Assembly: GCF_013031405.1 (NCBI RefSeq) | Contig: NZ_WPZY01000008.1 | Location: 62,001-126,000 of the forward strand | Reading direction: 5' to 3' | Origin: Ruegeria sp. HKCCD8929 | GTDB lineage: Bacteria > Pseudomonadota > Alphaproteobacteria > Rhodobacterales > Rhodobacteraceae | DNA: 64,000 nt | In this document: piece by piece, positions 17,292 to 25,814 of the stretch | How the letters are laid out: every line of letters starts with the position of its first letter | How positions within the stretch are numbered: the stretch's first letter is position 1 | Translations under genes and position numbers: made by a program | The notes under the pieces: model-generated | The model's database searches: none | What the model saw: the letters and a program-made list of their open reading frames with translations, nothing else | Told to the model about the DNA's origin: nothing

Positions 17292-18861
17292 GAGGTGCCG
17301 CCATTTCTTGCGCTGTCATGACGATTGGGAACTCTTCGCGGACCTGAGCATCTGCCGCGCCAAAGTAGTTCGGGAAGTGGCTGTTCAGGATTGTGGTTGC
17401 TTTGTCGCGGGCCCGCTCCAGCAGGTCGGTTTTGCCTTCGTTTTCCCATGTGTCGGTGCGCTCACGATCCATCAGCCGCGGGTAGACGAATTCGCTGTTC
17501 ATGTAGCTCAGCGTGTGTGGGTTGCCGAGGAAATGGCCCGGATCGATGGCGCATTGGTGGATCACGTCCACGGCCATGGTTTCATCGGTCACCTCGATGC
17601 CGCGCAGAGAGCGCAGGATCATGCCCCCCGCTTCGTCATCAATGACCATGCTTTCAAAGCTGCATCCCATCAGGCTGCCGATCATGCCTCCGAATTCACA
17701 CAGGCGATTGGCCCCGGCGTGGGCGGCGAGCGTGAAGGTCAGCGCCTTTTCCAGCCCGTATTGCGCGTCGGGGATTTTGGCATCGGTCATGCCCGCACCC
17801 ACGGATGTGGGCAGGCCATAGAAGTTGCCCATCTGAATGGCCGCGGCCCCGATAAGCGCCTGTTCACCACTGCCGCCGGTGAAGGACCCGCTGCGCAGGT
17901 CGGTGATGAACGGCCAGGCGGCGAAGCAAACCGGACAGCCGGGCGTGACGAGGTTGACGATAGCGAAACAGGCAAGCGTTTCGGCCACGGTTTGCACCAG
18001 CGTGCCCGCAAGCGTGGCCGGCGCCGTGGCCCCGGCCTGCGGTGGCACGGCCAGATCGACGGTCAGGCCCAGCTTGGCGGTGTCGATCAGCATTTCCATG
18101 TTTTCCTTGCCGATCCGCAGAGGCGAAACGATCGGGCATCCGCCGAAGATGACACTGGGCTTTTTGATGAAGCTGCCCTCGCCGCCCTGGGCCAGGTCGA
18201 ACATGCGGATGGCATAGGGGATATGGCTGCGATCACGGAACGTCAGGCAGGCAGGCTTTTGGCTACCGGCAAGCATTGCGTAGACGACGTTCATGTCATG
18301 GGTAAAATCGTCGACCACATCGGTTGCAAGCACCGTGTCGCCCAGCATGTGGATGTTTTCGAGCTGGTCCACCAGCCGGGTGAAATCATAGACGTCACGC
18401 AGATCGGACGGGCGATAGGACCTGGTTTCGTAGTCAAAGGTCGTGACTGCAGTGCCCGAGTTTGCGAAATAGACGCTTTCCGCCGTGCAGTGCATGTCAT
18501 CTTTGCCTTCACGCTCACCCCGGGCGTAGACGTAGAACTCCTTTGCGGCGCCGGCGAGGATGTCGTCCATCAGCGCGCGGGGAAAGCACAGGCGACCATG
18601 GTCGTTCAGCACCGCCCCTTTGGGCAGCACGAGGTCCAGGAGCTCAGAAAAATGGTCGGTGACGCCCGTGTTTTCCAGAACGGTGAGCGCGGCGTTGTGG
18701 ATGTTTTCCATGTCGCGCTGTGTCAGCGGCTTGTAGCGCCCGCCGCTGAGCCCGCCGCGCACGGCCTCGTTTCCGGTTGTTGCCTGCTGAACGGCAATAC
18801 GTGCGGCGCGTCCACCGCCACCGCGGCGCCGCGAACGGGGTGTTTCGGTTGTGCTGTTCAT
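17284..18861 (-). CDS. MttB-superfamily trimethylamine-type methyltransferase (non-pyrrolysine)
   Basis: A 525-residue member of the MttB (trimethylamine methyltransferase) superfamily. The archetype transfers a methyl group from trimethylamine to a corrinoid protein and needs pyrrolysine; homologues lacking it act on quaternary amines such as glycine betaine, proline betaine or carnitine. The whole frame is open with no internal amber codon, so this is a non-pyrrolysine type. The N-terminus is basic and Gly/Arg-rich ([14 protein letters not shown]), then the TIM-barrel begins ([20 protein letters not shown]). It overlaps the flavoprotein gene upstream by four bases and the aminotransferase downstream by eight. 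No corrinoid protein or corrinoid:folate methyltransferase gene is in the operon, which is notable. The substrate is unknown. Confidence 0.88.
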   Translation of the reverse strand: MNSTTETPRSRRRGGGGRAARIAVQQATTGNEAVRGGLSGGRYKPLTQRDMENIHNAALTVLENTGVTDHFSELLDLVLPKGAVLNDHGRLCFPRALMDDILAGAAKEFYVYARGEREGKDDMHCTAESVYFANSGTAVTTFDYETRSYRPSDLRDVYDFTRLVDQLENIHMLGDTVLATDVVDDFTHDMNVVYAMLAGSQKPACLTFRDRSHIPYAIRMFDLAQGGEGSFIKKPSVIFGGCPIVSPLRIGKENMEMLIDTAKLGLTVDLAVPPQAGATAPATLAGTLVQTVAETLACFAIVNLVTPGCPVCFAAWPFITDLRSGSFTGGSGEQALIGAAAIQMGNFYGLPTSVGAGMTDAKIPDAQYGLEKALTFTLAAHAGANRLCEFGGMIGSLMGCSFESMVIDDEAGGMILRSLRGIEVTDETMAVDVIHQCAIDPGHFLGNPHTLSYMNSEFVYPRLMDRERTDTWENEGKTDLLERARDKATTILNSHFPNYFGAADAQVREEFPIVMTAQEMAAPRG

Positions 18862-20930
18862 GACGCATCCTCTGCCAGGTCGATTATTTCACGGCGAAAC
18901 CAATCCTTGTCGGCTTCTGCCTTGGGGCGTTCGAAATCGCGGGCGGCGCGGTGGCCTGCAAAGACCGCATCGACGATCAGCCCGGGTGACGCGGCATCGC
19001 CGATGAGTTCCAGGGTTTTCAAGCCAGCCCCTTTCAACGTGTTGTAAAGAGCCGTCTCGCGGCGGCGTTCGGTGACCAGAACCGTTGAGGCGCAGGGGAA
19101 ATCGGTTTCGCGACCGGTGAAGGCGCAGCCGATACGCGCCACGTCGCTTTGCAAGGCCGTCAGCACCTGATTGCAGCGAATGTCGACGCCAAGCTCGATC
19201 AGCCGGGCCTGGATATGGGATTGCTCCAGAGTGTTGACGGCGTAGGCTGAGACCAGACTTTCAGGCGTGACGAAGATCACCTGATATCCGGCGGTTGCCA
19301 GCTTTTCGGCAATCACGCCCGCCAGATAGATGTGGTCGTCATCATAGATCGTCACCGGGCCTTCCGGGGGCAGCGTGCCGTTCAAGATGTCATCGGGCGT
19401 CAGCACTTCGGCATCGGACGCGATTATGGTAGGGTGGCGTTGGGTGCTTCGCCCAATCCCATCTTTGCGCCAATGGCAGCCGGTGGCGACAAAGACATGT
19501 TCGATGCCAAGTTCTGCCACTTGCTCGCCATCAAGCCGGCTGTCGGTGAACAGCTGAACATTGCCCCGCTGTTTCAGATCGTTCAGGCGATGGTCTGCCA
19601 CACGCGACCAGGCGGCGAGGCCGGGAAGCCTGCTTTCTTTCGCGACACGCCCGCCAAATTCGGAGGACGCCTCAGCCAGAGTCACCTGATACCCGCGTCT
19701 TGCCAGTTGCATGGCGCATTCGAGACCGGCTGGACCGCCGCCGATTACCAGCGTTTCCGCGTCGCTCTCTTTCGGCGCAATGATCTCAGGATGCCAGCCG
19801 CGCCGCCATTCCTCGCCCATGGTCGGGTTTTGGGTGCAGCGGATCGGGATGCCCAGATTGTCAGATGACACGCAGATGTTGCAGCCGATGCATTCGCGGA
19901 TTTCGTCGACCCGACCTTCTTCGATCTTTTTCGGGATGAATGGGTCCGCGATGGAGGGCCGCGCGGCGCCGATGAGGTCGACAATGCCCTTCTTGACCAT
20001 CGACAGCATCATATCGGGCGAGGTCAGGCGGCCGACGCCGACCACCGGTTTCCGGGTCATCTGTTTGACGTGGGACAGGAACGCGTTCTGATAGCCGTCT
20101 TCCGGCTGAAACCGTGTCGTGGCGCTGTCGTTGGACCAGTTGGCCACATTCACATCCCACAGGTCCGGCAGGTCGGACAAAAGCTCGACCACGGCACGGC
20201 CTTCTTCCGCGGCCTGCATGCCATCGGCCCCCATCATCTCATCAATGGCAAAGCGGAACGCCACGGCGCAACTACCGCCGACGGCCTCGTGCGTATCTTC
20301 CAGCAGTTCGCGAGTCAGGCGCACACGGTTTTCCAGCGATCCGCCATATTCATCGCTGCGCTGGTTCATATGCGGCAGCATGAAGTGGTGGGCCAATGTC
20401 ATGTTGTGCCCGGCATAGACATAGATGATGTCGAACCCGGCATCCCTTGCGCGCAAGGCGGCGTCGCGATGCCAGCGGCGGAATTCACGGATATCGGCCT
20501 TGTCCATGGCCTGCGCCTGCTTGGGCTGTGATGTGTCGATGGACATCTCGGAAGGCGCAAGAACCGGCGCGCGGGTCAGCAGGTTTTGCGCGTGATTGCC
20601 ATTATGCGCCAGTTGGATGGCCGCCAGTGCTCCATGCGCGTGCACCGCATCCGTCATTAGCCGCAATGCAGGGATATCACGCTCATCCCATAGCCGCCCT
20701 TCGGCATAAGGAGACAGGTCAGACGTCGGATGAATCTCGGTCTCCTGATTTGAAACCACGGCCCAACCACCTTCCGCCTTCATACCTCGGACAGCGGCAT
20801 CGGCGCGCGGCCGGACGTGCCCCAGCCCGGTACAGTGAGGCACCTGATAGAAGCGGTTCCTGGCCGTGACCGGACCGATCCGGACCGGCTCAAAAAGCAG
20901 CGCGTATGGGTTCGCGTCTGACATGTTCAC
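18858..20930 (-). CDS. TMADH-like NADH:flavin oxidoreductase with 4Fe-4S cluster
   Basis: This 690-residue protein has the layout of trimethylamine/dimethylamine dehydrogenases and 2,4-dienoyl-CoA reductases. An Old-Yellow-Enzyme FMN barrel occupies roughly 10-340 (with YVYAGHNMTLAHHF and QRSDEYGGSLENR). A 4Fe-4S motif follows at C347, C350, C353 and C365 (ECIGCNICVSSDN). From about 393 there is a nucleotide-binding fold (LVIGGGPAGLECAMQLARRG). Enzymes of this group oxidatively remove N-methyl groups and pass electrons to an electron-transfer flavoprotein. It sits between the substrate-binding protein gene and the MttB-family gene, overlapping the latter by four bases. Demethylation of a tertiary amine is the probable role. 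Confidence 0.88.
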   Translation of the reverse strand: MNMSDANPYALLFEPVRIGPVTARNRFYQVPHCTGLGHVRPRADAAVRGMKAEGGWAVVSNQETEIHPTSDLSPYAEGRLWDERDIPALRLMTDAVHAHGALAAIQLAHNGNHAQNLLTRAPVLAPSEMSIDTSQPKQAQAMDKADIREFRRWHRDAALRARDAGFDIIYVYAGHNMTLAHHFMLPHMNQRSDEYGGSLENRVRLTRELLEDTHEAVGGSCAVAFRFAIDEMMGADGMQAAEEGRAVVELLSDLPDLWDVNVANWSNDSATTRFQPEDGYQNAFLSHVKQMTRKPVVGVGRLTSPDMMLSMVKKGIVDLIGAARPSIADPFIPKKIEEGRVDEIRECIGCNICVSSDNLGIPIRCTQNPTMGEEWRRGWHPEIIAPKESDAETLVIGGGPAGLECAMQLARRGYQVTLAEASSEFGGRVAKESRLPGLAAWSRVADHRLNDLKQRGNVQLFTDSRLDGEQVAELGIEHVFVATGCHWRKDGIGRSTQRHPTIIASDAEVLTPDDILNGTLPPEGPVTIYDDDHIYLAGVIAEKLATAGYQVIFVTPESLVSAYAVNTLEQSHIQARLIELGVDIRCNQVLTALQSDVARIGCAFTGRETDFPCASTVLVTERRRETALYNTLKGAGLKTLELIGDAASPGLIVDAVFAGHRAARDFERPKAEADKDWFRREIIDLAEDAS

Positions 20931-20950
20931 GCGTTTTCCTGTATTTGGCT

Positions 20951-20972
20951 CCGGGGCGCCGAACGGCCCCGG
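20951..20972 (-). other. Intercistronic GC hairpin between the binding-protein and flavoprotein genes
   Basis: A perfect 7-bp stem (CCGGGGC / GCCCCGG) with an 8-base loop lies 15 bases past the stop of the binding-protein gene. No T run follows it on the minus strand, so it is unlikely to be a full terminator. Such hairpins after periplasmic-binding-protein genes commonly protect the upstream mRNA from 3' exonucleases and let the binding protein be made in excess; that role is inferred. Confidence 0.5.
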
Positions 20973-20987
20973 AAAAGAGTTGATGTT

Positions 20988-22049
20988 CTAGAAGCCGGCT
21001 TTGATCCGCTCGAACTCGGCCAGCATCTTCGCTTCAAGCTCGGGGTTCACCGCGTCAAAGAACAGGCTGCCCTCAAAAAAGCTTGTCGGGTCGGTGAAAC
21101 CATAGGCTTCGATGTTGGCCTGATCGGCCATTTCAAACGCTTTGGTGTTGGAATGCGGATACCCCCAGTTGTCGATGATGTACTGGCCGCTGGCGGGATC
21201 GGTGAGCGCGTTCAGAAGGTCATAGACCTGATCGACCGGCGTCGTCGAAGATTTCAGGTGCACGTAGCCACACACCCAGGTGGCGATGCCCTTGTCCACG
21301 TCACGCATCATGGCGGCGGGCACTTCGTTCCAGATCAGGTTCAGCTCGGACTGGTTCCAGGCCCAGCCCATTTCGATCTCACCACTGGTCATGGCCTGAT
21401 CCATCTGACCGGCATCGGACCAGTAAAAGCGCATGTTTGGGTGGATCGAGCGCAGGAAGTCCGATGCTTCCTTGAACTGCTCATCGCTGAGGTTGGTGTA
21501 ATTGTCGGCATTTCCGGTGGCGAGCGAAGCCAGCGCATAGGCGGAAGACGCGGCATCCGGGATGGCGATTTTGCCCGCATAGGCCGGGTCAGCCAGCAAT
21601 TGCAGCGAGATATCGTCCGCCGAGATCTTGTCGGTGCGGTAGATAAGGCCCGTATTCCCCCATTCAAACGGCAGCATGTAGAGCTTGCCGTCAAGAACGA
21701 TGGCATCCACTTTCTTGATCTCGGGCAGCACGTCCGTCCAGTTGGTCAGCTTGCTTTCGTCCAGCGGCTGGATCAGGTCGGCTGCGACCCATTTCCGAAC
21801 CGCGTCCGAACAGGGGTGAGCCAGGTCGGCGGTGAAACCCGAGGTCAGTTTGGTAAAGGCCTCTTCCTGACTTCCGAAATAGGAATAGCTCGGTGCCTCA
21901 TCCCCATATTTTTTCATGTAACTGGCAAAAAAGCCTGGATCTTCGTATCCGGACCAATCGAATACCGACAGATCGGCGCCGCCGGCGCTGGCGCTTCCCG
22001 CGCTTATGGCCATCGCACATGCAAAGGCTGCAAGTCCCTGAAGTTTCAT
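20988..22049 (-). CDS. ABC transporter substrate-binding protein, spermidine/putrescine (PotD) type
   Basis: A 353-residue periplasmic solute-binding protein. A signal peptide is evident (MKLQGLAAFACAMAISAGSASA). The mature part has features of the PotD/PotF group: LSVFDWSGYEDPGFFASYMK at the start, LYMLPFEWGNTGLIYRTD in the middle and DQVYDLLNALTDPASGQY toward the end. It lies 18 bases downstream of the ATPase gene in an operon with two permeases. Family members bind polyamines or other cationic amines. Given the methylamine-type enzymes in the same operon, a quaternary or N-methylated amine is a reasonable guess for the ligand. Confidence 0.88.
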   Translation of the reverse strand: MKLQGLAAFACAMAISAGSASAGGADLSVFDWSGYEDPGFFASYMKKYGDEAPSYSYFGSQEEAFTKLTSGFTADLAHPCSDAVRKWVAADLIQPLDESKLTNWTDVLPEIKKVDAIVLDGKLYMLPFEWGNTGLIYRTDKISADDISLQLLADPAYAGKIAIPDAASSAYALASLATGNADNYTNLSDEQFKEASDFLRSIHPNMRFYWSDAGQMDQAMTSGEIEMGWAWNQSELNLIWNEVPAAMMRDVDKGIATWVCGYVHLKSSTTPVDQVYDLLNALTDPASGQYIIDNWGYPHSNTKAFEMADQANIEAYGFTDPTSFFEGSLFFDAVNPELEAKMLAEFERIKAGF

Positions 22050-22067
22050 TCTATCCTCCCATTGTCT

Positions 22068-23165
22068 TTATTCTGTGTCCTTGCCGAGATCGATCACGCT
22101 GGCGCCCTGAAGCCCCAGCCAAACCGCATCGCCGCGGTTGAAATCGACCGTGTGAAAATAGTTGGGGACCGACACCGACACTGGCTGCGGGGCGCCTTCG
22201 ACGAGAATGTGATAGTGGATGTTCTCACCATAGAAGGCGACGTTGCTGACCGTACCCTGAACCGTCGCGGGATAGTCCTCGGGCTTTTTGGCCTTGATCT
22301 CCAACTGTTCAGGTCGAATGCCAATACTCATCTCTCGGGCGCGGGCGGGCACATTGGGGTTTCTGTCGATCTCCATGTGACCGAAAGCGGCGGCTTTGAT
22401 TGAGAGCGTATCGCCGTTCTCGCCCAGCAACTCGGCTGGCAATATGTTCATCTCGCCAATAAAGCTGGCCACTTCCTGATCGCAGGGGCGGGCATAAAGG
22501 GTGGCTGGCGTGTCGACCTGCTTCAGCCGCCCATTGAACATGACCCCGATGCGATCGGACATGGTCATTGCCTCATACTGGTCGTGGGTGACCATGACAA
22601 AGGTGATGCCAAGAGATTGCTGCAGGTTACGCATTTCAAACTGCATCTGTTCGCGAAGTTTCTTGTCGAGCGCAGACAAGGGCTCGTCCAGCAACAGCAC
22701 CTTGGGCCGCATGATCAGTGCCCGGGCCAGTGCCACCCTTTGCCGCTGTCCGCCTGACAATTCGTTGGCGCCGCGATTCTGAAGACCGCCCAATTCGACC
22801 ATGTCCAGCGCCTCGGCCACACGCTGGTCGATCTCGGCCTTGGGCGCTCGGCCACGCAGACCATAGGCTACGTTGTTGCCGACATTCAGGTGCGGGAAGA
22901 TCGCGTAGCTTTGAAAGACCATGTTTGTCGGGCGGTTGTTTGCTGGCACGCCCTCCATGTCCTGACCGTCAATCAGTACGGTGCCCTCGGTCGGTTCCTG
23001 AAAGCCCGCAATCATCCGCAAAACCGTGGTCTTGCCGCATCCCGAGGGACCGAGAAGCGAGAAGAACTCGCCCTCTTTCAGATCGAGGTTGATCCCTCCG
23101 GCGGCTACAAAACTGCCATAGCGCTTTTCGACGCCCCTGAGCTCTATGATGTTTTTTTCAGTCAT
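22068..23165 (-). CDS. ABC transporter ATP-binding protein, PotA type
   Basis: A 365-residue importer ATPase. Walker A is LLGPSGCGKTT (around 38-46), the signature is LSGGQ (136-140) and Walker B is VLLLDEPLSALD (D160). After about residue 240 comes the C-terminal regulatory OB-fold (TOBE-type) domain typical of polyamine and iron importers. The start overlaps the stop of the upstream permease gene by four bases. It powers the importer together with the two permeases and the binding protein. Confidence 0.92.
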   Translation of the reverse strand: MTEKNIIELRGVEKRYGSFVAAGGINLDLKEGEFFSLLGPSGCGKTTVLRMIAGFQEPTEGTVLIDGQDMEGVPANNRPTNMVFQSYAIFPHLNVGNNVAYGLRGRAPKAEIDQRVAEALDMVELGGLQNRGANELSGGQRQRVALARALIMRPKVLLLDEPLSALDKKLREQMQFEMRNLQQSLGITFVMVTHDQYEAMTMSDRIGVMFNGRLKQVDTPATLYARPCDQEVASFIGEMNILPAELLGENGDTLSIKAAAFGHMEIDRNPNVPARAREMSIGIRPEQLEIKAKKPEDYPATVQGTVSNVAFYGENIHYHILVEGAPQPVSVSVPNYFHTVDFNRGDAVWLGLQGASVIDLGKDTE

Positions 23166-23950
23166 CGGACCTCTTGGGCGGAAGAACGGCGGCGGAAATA
23201 CTCGGCCAGGACCAAAAGCAGGACCGAGGTGAGCAGCAGGATCGAGCCCAACGCCAGAACGTTTGGAAGCTTGGCGGGAAAGCGGATCTGGCTCCAGATA
23301 TAGACAGGCAGGGTCGGTTGGTTGCCGGACAGGAAAAAGGCCAGGACAAACTCGTCGAAGCTAACGGTGAAGGTGACCAGCATGCTGGCCACAATGCCGG
23401 GGGCGACGACCGGCAGCGTCACGCGGCGGAAGGTTTCGAATACGCCGACACCAAGATCGTAAGATGCCTCCTCCAGCGACGCGTCAAAGTCATCGAAGGC
23501 GGATTTCAGGATCGAGACCGAGAAGGGCAGCGCAAGGAAGGTATGGCCCAGCGTGACGGTCAGCAGGGACGGCTTGAGGCCGAGGAACAGAAACAGGACC
23601 AGCATGGAGGAGGCCACGATGATGCCCGGGATGACCAGGGGCAGCATCACCAGACCCTCGGCTGCGCGCTGGCCCCGGAAACGATATCGTACAAAGGCGC
23701 GGGCGGCAAAAAGACCCATGGCGGTGGACAGAAGCGCAACGACCATGCCAACGCCAAGCGAGTTCCAAAGCGCCTGAATCAGCGTGTCCTGCTCGCCCAG
23801 CTTCCGGTACCAGTCCAATGTCCAGCCCTTTATTGGAAAGGCCACGATGGTTCCGCTGTTGAACGAAAACAGCGGCAGGAAGAGAACCGGCAGGTACAAG
23901 AAGGTCAGATACAGGAATGCGTAGGTTGTCAGGGTCGAGGGACGCTTCAT
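23162..23950 (-). CDS. ABC transporter permease, PotC type
   Basis: A 262-residue inner-membrane permease with about six hydrophobic helices. The cytoplasmic coupling (EAA) loop is visible as EEASYDLGVGVFETFRRVTLPVVAPGI (quoted in part: EEASYDLGVG ... VTLPVVAPG). It overlaps the genes on both sides by four bases, so the three membrane/ATPase components are translationally coupled. It is the second permease of the heterodimeric channel. Confidence 0.9.
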   Translation of the reverse strand: MKRPSTLTTYAFLYLTFLYLPVLFLPLFSFNSGTIVAFPIKGWTLDWYRKLGEQDTLIQALWNSLGVGMVVALLSTAMGLFAARAFVRYRFRGQRAAEGLVMLPLVIPGIIVASSMLVLFLFLGLKPSLLTVTLGHTFLALPFSVSILKSAFDDFDASLEEASYDLGVGVFETFRRVTLPVVAPGIVASMLVTFTVSFDEFVLAFFLSGNQPTLPVYIWSQIRFPAKLPNVLALGSILLLTSVLLLVLAEYFRRRSSAQEVR

Positions 23951-24804
23951 CTGATCCGCCTTCCCAACCGGGTGCCGGTGATGACAAAGACGATAGCGAC
24001 GAAGCCGACCGAGAGCATCGCGATCAATGACAGCGTGGCGCCGAGGGGCCAGTTGTTCGCAGCCCCGAACTGCACCTGAATGAGATTGGCGATCATCTTG
24101 CCATCCGACCCGCCGACCAGCGCCGGGGTCACATAATCGCCAACGGTCGGGATGAAGATGATCAGACAGGCGGCAATGATGCCGGGGATTGTCAGCGGCA
24201 ACGTCACCCGCATGAAGCGTTGGACCGGGCTATTCCCGAGATCGGTGGCGGCCTCCAGAAGACTCGGATCGATCTTTTGCAGCGAGACATAGATCGGCAG
24301 GATCGCAAAAGGTGCCCAGGCGTGGGCAAGCGTCAGCACCACGGCGAACTCATTGTAAAGGAGAAAGCCGAGCGGCTCGTCGATCAGACCAAGCCCCAGC
24401 AGCGCCGAATTCATCACACCGTTGAACCCGAGGATGAGTTTCCAGGCGAAAACGCGCAGGAGGTAGCTGGACCAGAACGGAATGGTGATGAGCAGAAGCC
24501 AGATGGTCTTTTTCCGTGCCTTCATCGCGATGAAATAGGCGATGGGATAGGCCAGCGCGACGGTTGCAACGGTAACCGCCCCGGCAATCCAGATCGACCG
24601 CAGCATCAGGTGGCGAACCAGCGGGTCGGCAAAGGCGTCGCGGTAGTTTTTCAGGGTCGGGGTTTTGTCGAGCGTCACATAGGTCTGGGTCCAGAAGGAA
24701 TAAGCGATCAGGATCACCAAAGGCGCGGCCACCAGAAAGCCCACGTAAGCGGTGGCTGGCGTGCTGAGGGCATACCCGCGGGATGTCTCGCTTCGAAAGA
24801 TCAC
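23947..24804 (-). CDS. ABC transporter permease, PotB type
   Basis: The first gene of the leftward operon, encoding the other permease subunit, with about six membrane helices and an EAA loop (LLEAATDLGNSPVQRFMRV). Two GTG starts are possible. GTG 24828 has no good ribosome binding site. GTG 24804 has a strong AAGGGAGG sequence about four bases upstream and gives a 285-residue protein starting VIFRSETSRGYAL, so it is preferred. With this start the palindromic operator at 24838-24853 sits in the 5' untranslated/promoter region, as expected for a repressor site. Confidence 0.85.
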   Translation of the reverse strand: MIFRSETSRGYALSTPATAYVGFLVAAPLVILIAYSFWTQTYVTLDKTPTLKNYRDAFADPLVRHLMLRSIWIAGAVTVATVALAYPIAYFIAMKARKKTIWLLLITIPFWSSYLLRVFAWKLILGFNGVMNSALLGLGLIDEPLGFLLYNEFAVVLTLAHAWAPFAILPIYVSLQKIDPSLLEAATDLGNSPVQRFMRVTLPLTIPGIIAACLIIFIPTVGDYVTPALVGGSDGKMIANLIQVQFGAANNWPLGATLSLIAMLSVGFVAIVFVITGTRLGRRIR

Positions 24805-24837
24805 CCAACCTCCCTTCCCAATTTTCACGAGTTCTTA

Positions 24838-24853
24838 ATGGACGATCGTCCAT
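24838..24853. promoter_or_regulatory. Perfect 16-bp palindrome, probable operator of the TetR-type regulator
   Basis: The sequence ATGGACGATCGTCCAT is identical on both strands and lies in the divergent region between the operon and its regulator gene. The half-site TGGACGA/TCGTCCA is of the type bound by TetR/AcrR repressors. It is about 35 bases upstream of the preferred permease start and 73 bases upstream of the regulator start, so one bound dimer could control both transcripts. Binding by the adjacent regulator is inferred. Confidence 0.7.
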
Positions 24854-24925
24854 TTAATGTTGCGCCAGAAAGGCCTTTCGTGTCAATCTTCCCGTGAACT
24901 AGCCCTCTGAAAAGACGTCAAGCAA

Positions 24926-25591
24926 ATGGAATCATTGGAAAAAGTAGAAGGCACAAAGGGAAGAAAGCGTGGCGCAAGGCGCGATCCCGAGGCCAACAAA
25001 CAGCTTCTGATCAAGGCGACTCTCGACACGATCGCCGACATTGGAATAACCGACACCTCGGTCAGCCGCATCTGCGAGCGCTCTGGTCTGTCGCGGGGAA
25101 TGATCCATTTGCATTTTGGGGGAAAGGACAATCTGCTGACCGCGGCGGCGCAGCAATTCAGCGCCGAATACTATGCCGAAATGGACCGGTTGACCGACCT
25201 TGGCCCGGATGCATCACCCGAAGATCGGGTAATGGCTGTGGTCGAGGCCGACCTGTCCGAAGTCTTGCTGAACCCCCGCAGTACCAAAATCTGGCACGCC
25301 TTCCGCGGGATCGCGAGCTCTCACCCGGGAATTGCCAGTTACAGCAGTACCCAGGATGAGAAACTGGTCGATACCTTGCGAAGGGCGTTCAGGGAAATCG
25401 CGGAGCGAAGCGGACATGATCCGGGTTTGGCAGACGATGCCACCAGCGGGACGTTGGCCCTGCTGGAAGGTATGTGGGTGAATTATCTGACCGACATGCA
25501 GGGCTTTTCTCGCAAAGGTGCAGGGGCTTTGATCCGCAGATTCCTGGCGGGTCTGTATCCAGGATGCTTCGAAGCCAGTTCGAATGAATAA
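24926..25591 (+). CDS. TetR/AcrR-family regulator (BetI-like), likely repressor of the methylamine operon
   Basis: A 221-residue regulator. Residues about 22-70 form the TetR helix-turn-helix domain (LLIKATLDTIADIGITDTSV, then ICERSGLSRGMIHLHFGGKD). The rest is a helical ligand-binding domain (ending LLEGMWVNYLTDMQGFSRKG ... LIRRFLAGLYPG) that resembles the betaine-responsive BetI group. It is transcribed away from the ABC/methyltransferase operon and shares its promoter region with a perfect palindrome. It most probably represses the operon until the imported amine or a product binds. Confidence 0.88.
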   Translation: MESLEKVEGTKGRKRGARRDPEANKQLLIKATLDTIADIGITDTSVSRICERSGLSRGMIHLHFGGKDNLLTAAAQQFSAEYYAEMDRLTDLGPDASPEDRVMAVVEADLSEVLLNPRSTKIWHAFRGIASSHPGIASYSSTQDEKLVDTLRRAFREIAERSGHDPGLADDATSGTLALLEGMWVNYLTDMQGFSRKGAGALIRRFLAGLYPGCFEASSNE

Positions 25592-25814
25592 ACCGTTTGG
25601 CAACAGTGTTTGGCCGAGGCCGTGGCTAGCGCCTGGAAGCCTAGCCATATAAGTCGGCAATCGATACTCGGCGCCAGTTCCGAAGACTGCTTGACGATGG
25701 AAGCCTGGGGCACGCTGCCTACTGGGCCAGCGTTGGGATGCCCGGAAATGTTTCGTTTGTCTTTTTGCATTTTTTTTTGACGGCAAGGTAGTGGCATTTT
25801 GGGGGAGGTATTGA

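Noticed and set aside
17284..18861. Possible pyrrolysine (amber) codon in the MttB-family gene
   Set aside because: The frame is continuous with no internal TAG, so no pyrrolysine is encoded.
17260..19047. 595-codon plus-strand frame opposite the MttB-family gene
   Set aside because: It is a shadow of the GC-rich minus-strand coding sequence, with His/Gly/Arg-rich, low-plausibility protein.
21153..22403. 416-codon plus-strand frame opposite the binding-protein and ATPase genes
   Set aside because: It crosses two genes of known family on the other strand and shows no domain.
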